64,000 nucleotides of DNA from a bacterium (GTDB taxonomy: Bacteria; AUK180). The position numbers and the translations under genes are program-made. Positions 8,432 through 16,778 of this stretch are shown piece after piece (the first letter of the stretch is position 1; each line of letters opens with the position of its first letter). The notes beneath the pieces were generated by a model that had not been told where the DNA came from, searched no databases, and saw only the letters and a list, made by a program, of their open reading frames with translations. Where the stretch lies: contig JAGLGN010000022.1 in the NCBI GenBank assembly GCA_023144005.1, positions 73,003 through 137,002 on the forward strand, in the 5' to 3' direction.

Positions 8432-9083
8432 TAAGGTACATTTGAAGAGGGGCGGCTTTACTTTTTTTCTGGACAGAATATTCCCGGATTCAGGTATGAT
8501 CGGCTTAGCGGGTCCGAACGGCAGCGGGAAGAGTACTTTAATGGATCTCGCCACCTCCATCGTGAAGCCGTCTTCAGGTATAATTTATTACGATGAAGAT
8601 AAATTGAGTACCATTGCCACGAATTGTTTCCCCGATATTTTTTCCTGTATGTATGCCGGTGAAGAGCCCTTCGGCGGGTTTTCAGGCGCGAAATATATTG
8701 ATATTCTCTCCTCGATCCCCGAAGCTTCAGCCGCCGCGGCGGAAAGATTTCCCGTTATCCGGCCTTTTCTGCACCGTGATATCCGAGAATTGTCCCGTGG
8801 TCAATGGGTATCATTGCTTCTTTCCTCATTACTTATCGTTTCCAGCCGGATTTTATTTATCGACGAATACATGCTCTTTCTTGACCCCTATCACCGGGAA
8901 TTATGGACGGATCATCTGAAAGATCACGCAAAGACAGCGCCGGTATTCATTATCACACATGAAACAGGATTCCTTTATGAGAAATGCGATAATGTTCTTG
9001 GCCTGAAGAACGGCCGTGAGATGTTCTGGGAAAAAGCCTCCGCTCTTGACGGCTCAATACTCAAAGACCTCTATCACCCCTGA
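8415..9083 (+). CDS. btuD: Corrinoid ABC transporter ATPase, BtuD-like
   Basis: A 222-residue ABC ATPase paired with BtuC. Walker A is GPNGSGKST (residues 33-41), Walker B ends in FIDE (Asp150, Glu151) and the H-loop is THE (His182). The signature motif reads LSRGQ (126-130) instead of LSGGQ, with Arg for the first Gly. The protein is shorter than usual (about 250), with a compact N-terminal strand pair and C-terminus. Last gene of the riboswitch operon; the following gene has its own promoter. The altered signature may lower activity but the other catalytic residues are intact. Confidence 0.88.
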   Translation: MLLRFDKVHLKRGGFTFFLDRIFPDSGMIGLAGPNGSGKSTLMDLATSIVKPSSGIIYYDEDKLSTIATNCFPDIFSCMYAGEEPFGGFSGAKYIDILSSIPEASAAAAERFPVIRPFLHRDIRELSRGQWVSLLLSSLLIVSSRILFIDEYMLFLDPYHRELWTDHLKDHAKTAPVFIITHETGFLYEKCDNVLGLKNGREMFWEKASALDGSILKDLYHP

Positions 9084-9088
9084 AAACC

Positions 9089-9117
9089 TTGCGAAACTGA
9101 AAAAAATAGTGTAAAAT
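9089..9117 (+). promoter_or_regulatory. Promoter of the triple-BMC gene
   Basis: TTGCGA, 17-base spacer, TAAAAT, six bases after the btuD stop. Separates the BMC-gmk-coaBC transcription unit from the B12 operon. Confidence 0.6.
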
Positions 9118-9135
9118 GAAAAAGCGAGGTCTATT

Positions 9136-10002
9136 ATGGATAATAATGCGTTAGGATTCGTTGAAGCTAAGGGCATCACAGGTGTGGTCGAAGCCCAGGA
9201 CCGTCTTCCGAAAACAGGGAATATCCAATTTCTAAATCTTTTACCTATCGGCGGCGGTCATGTGATCACCGTATTTAAAGGCGGCTTGGCCGAATTGCAA
9301 TATGCCCTGGATTCAAATTATGATCCCGAGAAGAAGCATTCTTCAATATACATGGCAAAGGTTCTTGAGGGTCCCCATCCTGAGATCCTGGATATTGCCT
9401 CTGATAATGTTCCCGATAAGAGAGCTGCTCTACAGGGCTCTGCCATGACTATCATTGAAACGCGCGGCTATGTGTCAATGGTCATTGCCGCTGATACCGC
9501 ATTAAAGAGCGGTGATGTGTCCGTTTCCAATTGGCTTTCTATTGGCGGCGGCATTTCTGCTGTCGTTCTTCGTGGCGATGTTGCTTCATGCCGTTCCGCA
9601 ATGGAAAACGCTACCGCTGCGGTCGCTGAAGAGTACAGGTACGCATCGGTTATCATAGAGAATCCGCATGAGCAGATCGATCTCAAAACTCCCGTATTTT
9701 CATCAGTCAGATTAAAAAAGGGCTCAGGCAATTTCATCAAAGGTACTGCTACCGGGCTGGTGGAGACACGCTCATTCGCAGCATTGATATTTGGTCTGGA
9801 CCGCGGTCTGAAGTACGGCGATACGAAACTTTCATCTGTACATAAGGTCGGTTCAACATATATCTCAGGTGTCTTCAAGGGTGAGGTCTCCGAGATACAG
9901 TCCAGTGTCAAGGCCGCTTCGGAGGGAATCAATATGGTGAAATCCACCGAGGGTTCGCTGATCCTGCCCAATTCCCATGAGGATGTCCACAGGATAGTCT
10001 GA
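9136..10002 (+). CDS. Protein of three tandem BMC (microcompartment shell) domains
   Basis: A 288-residue protein made almost entirely of three BMC domains. Domain 1 is about residues 5-84 (opens ALGFVEAKGITGVVEAQD, has IGGGHVITVFKG, closes EGPHPE). Domain 2 is about 103-182 (AMTIIETRGYVSMVIAAD, IGGGISAVVLRGDVA, ENPHEQ). Domain 3 is about 205-284 (ATGLVETRSFAALIFGLD, VGSTYISGVFKGEVS, PNSHEDV). Linkers of about 20 residues join them. BMC-H shell proteins have one domain and form hexamers, and BMC-T have two and form trimers. Three in one chain would give a pseudohexamer as a dimer; that last step is my inference. No encapsulated-enzyme genes lie nearby. The gene ends in TGATG shared with gmk. 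No signal peptide. Ribosome site GCGAGG precedes the ATG. Confidence 0.85.
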   Translation: MDNNALGFVEAKGITGVVEAQDRLPKTGNIQFLNLLPIGGGHVITVFKGGLAELQYALDSNYDPEKKHSSIYMAKVLEGPHPEILDIASDNVPDKRAALQGSAMTIIETRGYVSMVIAADTALKSGDVSVSNWLSIGGGISAVVLRGDVASCRSAMENATAAVAEEYRYASVIIENPHEQIDLKTPVFSSVRLKKGSGNFIKGTATGLVETRSFAALIFGLDRGLKYGDTKLSSVHKVGSTYISGVFKGEVSEIQSSVKAASEGINMVKSTEGSLILPNSHEDVHRIV

Positions 10003-10628
10003 TGCTGCCGGAAAAAGAATATTCATATGAAGCAGGTTTTTTAGTCGTTCTGACCGCCCCGTCCGGTGCGGGTAAAACCACCATACGAGAGGGAGTTCTC
10101 AAATCCCATCCAGAAATAATGTATTCAATTTCGGCTACGACCCGTCCCAAGCGGGATGATGAGAGCGACGGACAGGACTATTTCTTTGTTTCCCAGGATA
10201 AATTTGTGGAAATGATAGAGAATGATGAAATGATCGAATGGGCAAAGGTGCATGATCATTATTACGGCACCCCAAAGAATTTCATTAAGGAAAATATACG
10301 GAAGGGTTTAATAATTATCATGGATATCGATGTTCAGGGCGGAGTGAATATCAAAAAGCGTTTTCCCGACGCTGTCTTCATCTTTGTACTACCTCCTTCT
10401 TTTGAGGAGCTGGGACAGCGGTTGATAGAAAGGGGTACCGATACCATGGAAACGATTAAATTACGGGTAGAGAACGCTCGTAAGGAGATCGGCCTCATGT
10501 ACAATTACAATTACATCATTGTGAACGATGATATTAATCTGGCGATCCTTGAAACGGAATCCATTATCATTGCCGAGAAGTGCCGTGTTTCAAGAAATGT
10601 TGACTTTTATAAAGAGTATTTGAAATGA
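10002..10628 (+). CDS. gmk: Guanylate kinase
   Basis: A 208-residue guanylate kinase (GMP + ATP to GDP + ADP). Walker A is APSGAGKTT (19-27), followed by SISATTRPKRDDESDGQDYFF (by key residues: S-x-TTR-P-R...E-DG-DYFF, the GMP-binding segment) and MIEWAKVHDHYYGTP. Length is standard. The ATG overlaps the stop of the triple-BMC gene in TGATG, so ribosomes probably re-initiate from that gene. It has no obvious strong ribosome site of its own, only CAGGATAG upstream. It overlaps coaBC by four bases. In many bacteria gmk is followed by rpoZ and coaBC; here rpoZ is missing from the slot. Confidence 0.95.
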   Translation: MLPEKEYSYEAGFLVVLTAPSGAGKTTIREGVLKSHPEIMYSISATTRPKRDDESDGQDYFFVSQDKFVEMIENDEMIEWAKVHDHYYGTPKNFIKENIRKGLIIIMDIDVQGGVNIKKRFPDAVFIFVLPPSFEELGQRLIERGTDTMETIKLRVENARKEIGLMYNYNYIIVNDDINLAILETESIIIAEKCRVSRNVDFYKEYLK

Positions 10629-11785
10629 AAATAGTAATTGGTATCACTGGCTCCATTGCTGCTTATAAAACCAATACAGTGATCCGTGATCTGGTGAAGA
10701 AGGGTCATTCGGTCGCGGTGATACTTACGGAGTCTGGAATGAAGTTCACATCCCTTCTAACCCTTAATACATTCGCAACAGAAGGTGTTTATACTGATAT
10801 ATTCGACGAAACTATTGAACAGCCAATTCACATCCGGCTTGCCGGATGGGCTGACCTGTTGTTGATCGCGCCCTGTTCGCTGAATACGATATCAAAGATG
10901 AGCTCCGGCATTGCGGACAACCTCTTATTGGCCACCTATTTTGCATTCAGAGGCCCGGTTATGATAGCTCCCGCTATGAATGACCGTATGTATGAAAATC
11001 AGGTGAATAGAAGAAATTTACAAAGAGTTATGAAAGACGGAGTGATCCAGATCCCGCCAAGATACGGGGATCTTGCTTCATATGATTCCGGACGCGGTCC
11101 TATGGCGCAGCCCGAAGTAATAGTTGAAGAAGTTGAAAATCATATGAATTACTCCTCCGATCTTGCTGGAAAGAAAGTCCTGATCACCGTTGGGGGGACG
11201 ATGGAAAATATCGATCCTGTCAGGGTCATATCCAACCTTTCCACAGGCAGTATGGGTTATGAGACCGCTTTGGCTTTTTATAGAAGGGGTGCTGAAGTCA
11301 CCTTGATCACATCCGTTGTCCGGCCCGTTCCTTCTGATATTGCGATCATCAAAGCGCTTTCTTGCGCGGATTTTTTCAAGGCGGTGAAGGCCGAGTTTAG
11401 TTCCACGGGTATCTTCATTTCCGCCGCGGCGATCTCTGACTTTATCCCTGTGGAAAATAAGCAGAAGATAAAGAAGAAAGATTTTACAGGGAAATTGGCC
11501 TTTAAAAAGGCGAACGACATACTCGCATGGGTATTGAAAAATCGTAAAAAGAGACAGAAGATCATCGGTTTTGCCGCCGAAACAGATCTTTCAAAGAATA
11601 ATATAGAAGAGAAGATGAGATCAAAAGAAGTGGATATCCTCTTTGTCAATCTTATTTCCAACCGATCGGGTTTTGGTGATAAGCCCGTTACCGGGAAGAT
11701 AATATCTGGAAAACGCATAATTGAGATGGAGGGGATTACTAAGGCAAAAGCGGGGCAATTGCTCTGTGACCTTGCGCAAGGATAA
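10625..11785 (+). CDS. coaBC: Phosphopantothenoylcysteine decarboxylase/synthase CoaBC
   Basis: A 386-residue bifunctional CoaBC for coenzyme A synthesis. It has an N-terminal FMN-dependent decarboxylase (CoaC, about 1-175) and a C-terminal ligase (CoaB, about 185-386). CoaC has GSIAAYK (9-15), the catalytic His69 in PIHIRLAGWAD and PAMN with Asn119. The usual LACGDxGxGRM loop reads LASYDSGRGPM (150-160), so the cysteine that reduces the aminoenethiol intermediate is Ser152. CoaB has SNLSTGSMG (usually SNRSSGKMG), AAAISDF and KIKKK, and ANDIL in place of NPDIL. It is therefore a diverged copy. It sits between gmk (four-base overlap) and rarA (two-base gap). Family certain; full decarboxylase activity is open to doubt. 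Confidence 0.88.
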   Translation: MKIVIGITGSIAAYKTNTVIRDLVKKGHSVAVILTESGMKFTSLLTLNTFATEGVYTDIFDETIEQPIHIRLAGWADLLLIAPCSLNTISKMSSGIADNLLLATYFAFRGPVMIAPAMNDRMYENQVNRRNLQRVMKDGVIQIPPRYGDLASYDSGRGPMAQPEVIVEEVENHMNYSSDLAGKKVLITVGGTMENIDPVRVISNLSTGSMGYETALAFYRRGAEVTLITSVVRPVPSDIAIIKALSCADFFKAVKAEFSSTGIFISAAAISDFIPVENKQKIKKKDFTGKLAFKKANDILAWVLKNRKKRQKIIGFAAETDLSKNNIEEKMRSKEVDILFVNLISNRSGFGDKPVTGKIISGKRIIEMEGITKAKAGQLLCDLAQG

Positions 11786-11787
11786 GA

Positions 11788-13080
11788 ATGGACCGCAATA
11801 AACCGCTTCCCGAGATCATGCGCCCATCAAGCCTTGATGAGGTAGTGGGGCAGGAACACCTGACATCAAAGGATTCACATTTTAGAAAGATGATCGAGAG
11901 CGGGGATTTCCAATCCTTTGTGATGTGGGGCCCTCCGGGAGTTGGAAAAACCACGATCGCACGCATCATCTCTTCCGATGAACATCTTGATTTTTATCAT
12001 TTTTCCGCGGTGTCAACAGGTATTCCCGGTCTGAGAAATATTTTAAAAGGTGCCGATTCTATCCTGAAAGCGCATAAGCGTTTAGTGGTATTTATTGACG
12101 AGATCCATCATTTCACAAAAACCCAGCAGGATTTTCTTCTTCCGTATCTTGAGGATGGAACGATCACTTTGATCGCCGCGACAACCGAGAACCCCTCATT
12201 CCAATTGAATAACGCTTTGCTTTCAAGGCTCAGCGTCTTTGTTCTGAACCCGCTTTCCAAGGAAGATATTCTTACAATCGTAGAGCGTGCGGTGCAGGGA
12301 ATAAAGAACTGGTCTTTAAAGGATATCACGGTAACCGAGGAAGCAATGAAGGAGCTGATCAATCTTTCAGGCAAGGATGCCAGGGTGTCATTAATGATCC
12401 TGGAGGGAGTTGTCCGCTCCACATCTGAAGAAAAAATTTCCGCGGAAATGATACAGGAAATGGTCAAAGCCACTACGCTGAGATACGATCGCCAGGGCGA
12501 AGAGCATTACAATCAGATCTCAGCTCTGCATAAATCCCTCAGGGGATCAGATGTTGACGCTTCCGTATATTGGGCCAAGAGAATTCTTATGTCGGGTGAG
12601 GACCCCCGTTTTTTACTGCGACGGCTCATAAGGTTCGCTTCGGAAGATGTAGGCTTGGCGGACCCGAATGCCTTGACTTTTGCTGCCGCTGCCAAGGAAT
12701 CATATCTCTTTCTGGGTATTCCCGAAGGAGAGCTTGCCATCCTTCAGCTCGTTATATACCTGGCGCTTTCCCCGAAGTCCAATTCGTCCTATATCACCGA
12801 GAAGAAAACCGCCAAGCTTATCAAAGACACTGGTTACCTTGAGGTTCCGCTGCATATAAGAAATGCCCCCACCGGATTGATGAAGGATTTGGGTTACGGC
12901 TCCAGCTATGAGTATTCTCATGAATTCCCTCAGGGCATCAACGGGCAGGAATACCTTCCGGATGAGATCTCAGGGAAAAGACTGTATGAACCCGGAAATC
13001 GTGGATTTGAAGAAAAATTATCTCGAAGAATACAAGAGATACGAAAAATAAAGGAGCGTCTGAAGAATGAAAAGAATTAA
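11788..13080 (+). CDS. rarA: Replication-associated recombination protein RarA (MgsA), AAA+ ATPase
   Basis: A 430-residue AAA+ ATPase of the RarA/MgsA/WRNIP1 family, related to clamp loaders and acting at stalled replication forks. It opens PLPEIMRPSSLDEVVGQEHL, with Walker A GPPGVGKTT (48-56), Walker B VVFIDEIHHF, sensor 1 TIAATTENPSF, and the C-terminal MgsA region with HKSLRGSDVDASVYW and EDVGLADPNAL. All are family hallmarks. Normal length. Start is two bases after coaBC, and the 3' end overlaps the next gene by 14 bases. No odd features. Confidence 0.95.
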   Translation: MDRNKPLPEIMRPSSLDEVVGQEHLTSKDSHFRKMIESGDFQSFVMWGPPGVGKTTIARIISSDEHLDFYHFSAVSTGIPGLRNILKGADSILKAHKRLVVFIDEIHHFTKTQQDFLLPYLEDGTITLIAATTENPSFQLNNALLSRLSVFVLNPLSKEDILTIVERAVQGIKNWSLKDITVTEEAMKELINLSGKDARVSLMILEGVVRSTSEEKISAEMIQEMVKATTLRYDRQGEEHYNQISALHKSLRGSDVDASVYWAKRILMSGEDPRFLLRRLIRFASEDVGLADPNALTFAAAAKESYLFLGIPEGELAILQLVIYLALSPKSNSSYITEKKTAKLIKDTGYLEVPLHIRNAPTGLMKDLGYGSSYEYSHEFPQGINGQEYLPDEISGKRLYEPGNRGFEEKLSRRIQEIRKIKERLKNEKN

Positions 13081-14554
13081 TGTCCTACTGTTTATATTTA
13101 TCTTTGCCGTCCTTTCCTTCGGCAGCGTGCTGAATATTTTTTATTCATATGATTGCGATCATTGCGAGATCCTCTTAAAGGGTGAACTTCAGGAATTGCT
13201 TCATGAATTCGATCCCGAATACCGATATTATGAGGTTACCAACAAGAAGAACATGGACATCCTTTATGAACTGGAAAGAGTAATTGACCGGACAGCGGAA
13301 GATTTCCCGGAGGTATTCATTGGTTCCGAGCTGTATTACGGAGAAGAGCTGGGATCGGATGAATTTATTGAACTCGTGGGAAGTTCTCCCTTAACACCTC
13401 CGGAACTTCAGGCGATCATGGATCGCGGGACCTTTACAAAAGAGCCTTCCTGGACGAAACCTTCCGATACTGCGGCAGCGGATACAGCAATAGCAAAGGT
13501 GTATATGGCATATTTCTATGCCCAGGGCTGTTCTCACTGCAGAAAGACAGATAAGATGCTTGAAGTGATGAAGCAGACCTATCCCCTTGAGGTGGATTAT
13601 TTCGAATTACCTGAGCATATTCTCCTTTTAGAGGCAATGGAAGAGCGCTTCGAGATACCCGAAAAGAACAGATTGGGTTATCCTAAAATATTTGTCCGCG
13701 ACCGTATATTTTTTGAGGATGAGGTTGAACCCGGTCCAATATCAGAATATATTGAAGCTCTCACAACAGAAACCACACCTTGGTGGCGGAATATTGATAC
13801 GCAAAAGGATGCCAAGAAAAATATCCTGAACCGTTTTGGAAAGTTCAGGCTGAGTGCAGTTATAATCGGTGGTCTTATAGATGGAATTAACCCTTGTGCC
13901 TTTACCACTATTTTGTTCTTCATCTCCTTTCTTACCTTGATAAAGCGCACAAAAAAAGAGGTTCTTATTACAGGGATATCCTTTTGCATCGCTATCTTCC
14001 TGTCATATCTGCTTATCGGCATCGGACTTGTCGCTGTTCTGCGGTCTCTGAATTTTATTGAGGTACTCTCAAAGATCCTTTATGTGGTTATGGGCATTAT
14101 TGTCCTGGTCTTCGCGGTGCTGTCTTTCTATGATTATTTCAAGTTCAAAGCCGGCAAAAGCGGTGAAGCCATCCTTCAGCTTCCGGACTACCTGAAGAAA
14201 AAAGCCCATAATATCATTAGAAAAGGAAAGAGCGCCAAGAATATCTGGATATCTGCATTTATAACGGGAATCTTGATATCACTTGTGGAGTTCGCATGTA
14301 CAGGGCAGGTATATCTGCCCACGATAACCTTCGTCATGAAGGTTCCTGAACTGAGAATTAGGGCATTTCTCTTTCTTGTCATATACAATCTCTTTTTTAT
14401 TCTTCCTCTGATCGTGGTTTTCCTTCTTGCATATCTGGGATTTTCCTCACAGACCTTCAATAATACTTATAAAAAATTGGGTCCTTCCGTTAAGGTAATT
14501 ACCGGCGTATTCTTCCTGATACTGGGCGGTATGCTTATATATCTTTCTCTATGA
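13067..14554 (+). CDS. Thioredoxin-like/CcdA-like membrane fusion protein
   Basis: A 495-residue exported membrane protein combining three parts. After a signal peptide (1-20), a first thioredoxin-like domain has CDHC (Cys30, Cys33). A second one has CSHC (about Cys155 and Cys158). From about residue 260, six or so helices resemble CcdA/DsbD electron-transfer domains, with paired cysteines in GINPCAFTTILFF (about 276) and EFACTGQVYLP (about 411). Reducing equivalents probably pass from the cytoplasm through the helices to the thioredoxin-like sites outside, as in DsbD. It overlaps rarA and is followed by a four-base overlap with the phosphoesterase gene. GGAG lies before the ATG. The exact partner is unknown. 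Confidence 0.8.
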   Translation: MKRINVLLFIFIFAVLSFGSVLNIFYSYDCDHCEILLKGELQELLHEFDPEYRYYEVTNKKNMDILYELERVIDRTAEDFPEVFIGSELYYGEELGSDEFIELVGSSPLTPPELQAIMDRGTFTKEPSWTKPSDTAAADTAIAKVYMAYFYAQGCSHCRKTDKMLEVMKQTYPLEVDYFELPEHILLLEAMEERFEIPEKNRLGYPKIFVRDRIFFEDEVEPGPISEYIEALTTETTPWWRNIDTQKDAKKNILNRFGKFRLSAVIIGGLIDGINPCAFTTILFFISFLTLIKRTKKEVLITGISFCIAIFLSYLLIGIGLVAVLRSLNFIEVLSKILYVVMGIIVLVFAVLSFYDYFKFKAGKSGEAILQLPDYLKKKAHNIIRKGKSAKNIWISAFITGILISLVEFACTGQVYLPTITFVMKVPELRIRAFLFLVIYNLFFILPLIVVFLLAYLGFSSQTFNNTYKKLGPSVKVITGVFFLILGGMLIYLSL

Positions 14555-15258
14555 TCGACATTACAGGCAAAAGAGCTTTAATCGTTTCCGATATACATTA
14601 CGGAATTAAAAATTCCCTTGGCAGTTCACGCTTCCTGCAATTTCTTGATGATCTTCCTGAATGTGACATTTTAATACTGCTCGGAGATATCTTTGATCTT
14701 CTTTTCAGCTCTGTTGAAAATAGGTTCGGCATCAATGGCCCCGTTCTGAAGCGTTTGTCCGCAATGAACATCCCCGTGTATTTTATTCCCGGCAACCATG
14801 ACTCCTGGGGATCTGAAGTTCTTGAGAAATATTCGATCCGGGAATGTCCCCGGGGTTTGGGTTTATCGCAGAACGGCAAGAGATTTTTTTTACATCACGG
14901 AGATGGCTTTAATCCTTCGGATATAGGCTACAGGGCATTAAAAGGCTTATTGCGCCAAAGGTTTTTGGTCCGGCTGGGGAGTTCGCTTGTATCACCGAGT
15001 GCCATTCTGAGATCAGCAATGTATGTTTCGCGAACATCTCCCCTGAAGGGGCACAGCATGCAGGAGGTAGATGCCATGGCCGCCACAGCTTTTCAACTGG
15101 CGGAGAAGTACCATCTCCACGGAATTATTCTGGGTCATTCCCATTTTCCAGAATTGAGGGTCCAAAAAGGTGTTGTGTACGCCAATTCAGGCGATTGGAT
15201 ACGGAATTTCTCATACCTTACCCTTGAGAAAGGCCTCGTTGAATTGCATTTCGCATAA
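14551..15258 (+). CDS. Calcineurin-like phosphoesterase, LpxH-like
   Basis: A 235-residue metallophosphoesterase. All five metal motifs are visible: SDIHYG (DxH), GDIFDLLF (GD), GNHDSW (GNHD), HHGDGF and GHSHFP (GHxH). The order, length and GDIFDL wording fit the LpxH/UDP-2,3-diacylglucosamine hydrolase family of lipid A synthesis, but other phosphoesterases of this type exist and there are no lpx neighbours. The ATG overlaps the previous stop (ATGA). The gene ends the operon; the next gene has its own promoter. Confidence 0.8.
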   Translation: MIDITGKRALIVSDIHYGIKNSLGSSRFLQFLDDLPECDILILLGDIFDLLFSSVENRFGINGPVLKRLSAMNIPVYFIPGNHDSWGSEVLEKYSIRECPRGLGLSQNGKRFFLHHGDGFNPSDIGYRALKGLLRQRFLVRLGSSLVSPSAILRSAMYVSRTSPLKGHSMQEVDAMAATAFQLAEKYHLHGIILGHSHFPELRVQKGVVYANSGDWIRNFSYLTLEKGLVELHFA

Positions 15259-15263
15259 TATAT

Positions 15264-15291
15264 TTGCAAACTTCCACGATTTTGTTATAAT
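15264..15291 (+). promoter_or_regulatory. Promoter of the PSP1 gene
   Basis: TTGCAA, 16-base spacer, TATAAT, 30 bases before the PSP1-domain gene and six bases after the phosphoesterase stop. Confidence 0.7.
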
Positions 15292-15321
15292 AACTTCAAG
15301 ATCAAATAAGGAAAAACGAAG

Positions 15322-16632
15322 ATGAAATTATATTTCGGCAGATGGAAAGGAACCTTTGACTTTGTTATGTTTTTTGCCAAGAGAGAGATCAATCTCAGGG
15401 AAAATGATGAAGTGCTGGTGAAAACATACGATGGGATTTGGGCAGCCACCGTTATCGATCACCCTTTGTATCTCGATCAAATACCAGACACCCCTGTCTT
15501 TCATGGATATATCGGCAATCAGGAAAAGAAGATCATAGAACACAATGTTGATATCGAAAGAGAAGCTCAGGAAAAGGTGATCGACTTTTTTGGAGAAAGG
15601 GATATCAAATTGCATATTACCGGCGCTGAATCCAACTTCAATAGGACAAAGCTCATCATCTACTATGAAAAGAAAGAGGATCTGCCGGATTTCGATATGT
15701 ACAGGGCTGATATCGAAGAGAGCCTGAAAGTGGATATAGAATTCGTGCCCAAGATAAAAACAAGTTGCTGCCTGACATTCCGCTTTACACAAGACTTCGC
15801 TTACGCGGATTGTACCAAGATATACCGGAAGGGTCAGAAGGTAGTTGTAAAGGCCGAAGATGGCCTTTGGATAGGGACTTTTCTCCAAAGCGGATGTTCT
15901 CACAAGGATACAAAGAAGAGAAATGAGGTCAGGGTTCTGGGTGTAGTTGACAAGGCCTTGGAGATAGTCATAGAGAAGGTCCGTGAAAACGAGATCAATG
16001 CTTACGAATCCTGCCGGGAGCTTGTTGAGCAGGATAAATTGAAGATGAATCTCCTCCGTGCGGAGTTCTCCTTATCCGAAAGAAAGGTCTTTTTCTACTA
16101 TACCGCCGAAGGCCGTGTGGATTTCAGAAATCTTGTGAAGCAATTGGCCGGGACATTGAAAAAACGCATCGAAATGCGTCAGATAGGAATAAGGGATGAA
16201 CTGCGGACCTTTCCCACTATCGGCATTTGCGGGCAGAAGACTTGCTGTTCCAGATTTCTGCATCGCTTTGACCCCGTGGTCTTGAAGATGGCGAAATTAC
16301 AGAATCTTGATATAAACACCGAGAAGATCACCGGCTTGTGCAATCGCCTTCTATGTTGTCTCAGGTACGAGTATCACAATTATTCCGATTTTATTGAGAA
16401 GATAAATACACTTCCTAAGAGATTCATGTTCAAGGGTGATAATAAGGAAGCTGAAGAGGTTGAGGTCGTCGGCTTTAATCCCATAAAGGAAACCGTAATC
16501 CTGAAAACCAGGTCAAATGTCCGTCAAAACGCTCCTTATGAAGACCTGAAAGCATCCTTGACCAAAGATAATGTCATCGATTCCCGCACTCCCATCGATG
16601 TTCCCAAAGACGATAATAGAAAAGAAAAATAG
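15322..16632 (+). CDS. Duplicated PSP1-domain protein (RicT/YaaT-like)
   Basis: A 436-residue cytoplasmic protein. RicT/YaaT homologues are about 270 residues and, in Bacillus, work with RlbA/RicA-RicF as Fe-S proteins affecting RNA processing. The C-terminal half (about 165-400) is a full RicT-like unit, with VVVKAEDGLWIGTF, then GIRDELRTFPTIG, ICGQKTCCSRFL and ITGLCNRLLCCLRYE, including the cysteine cluster. The N-terminal 130 residues repeat the PSP1 layout (VLVKTYDGIWAATV, then a KVIDFFGERDIKLHITGAE-type helix-strand, then a YRADIEESLKVDIEF segment) but lack the cysteines, so the domain appears to be duplicated. Ribosome site AAGGA. Alone in its transcription unit. Confidence 0.82.
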   Translation: MKLYFGRWKGTFDFVMFFAKREINLRENDEVLVKTYDGIWAATVIDHPLYLDQIPDTPVFHGYIGNQEKKIIEHNVDIEREAQEKVIDFFGERDIKLHITGAESNFNRTKLIIYYEKKEDLPDFDMYRADIEESLKVDIEFVPKIKTSCCLTFRFTQDFAYADCTKIYRKGQKVVVKAEDGLWIGTFLQSGCSHKDTKKRNEVRVLGVVDKALEIVIEKVRENEINAYESCRELVEQDKLKMNLLRAEFSLSERKVFFYYTAEGRVDFRNLVKQLAGTLKKRIEMRQIGIRDELRTFPTIGICGQKTCCSRFLHRFDPVVLKMAKLQNLDINTEKITGLCNRLLCCLRYEYHNYSDFIEKINTLPKRFMFKGDNKEAEEVEVVGFNPIKETVILKTRSNVRQNAPYEDLKASLTKDNVIDSRTPIDVPKDDNRKEK

Positions 16633-16778
16633 AGGTTCGAGGCTGGAGGTTGGAGATGGATTCTTCAGTCGCTAACGCTCTTTCAGAATGCCATTCAAAG
16701 AAGTGTGGAGAGTGGTTTCGTATGATTATAACGAGGCGAAGAGTGTACAATTGTTTCACAATTTTCAACTCTCCGCTT

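Noticed and set aside
9136-10002. Full bacterial microcompartment operon
   Set aside because: Only the triple-BMC gene is present. No BMC-P vertex protein, signature enzyme, or encapsulation-peptide gene lies in the window.
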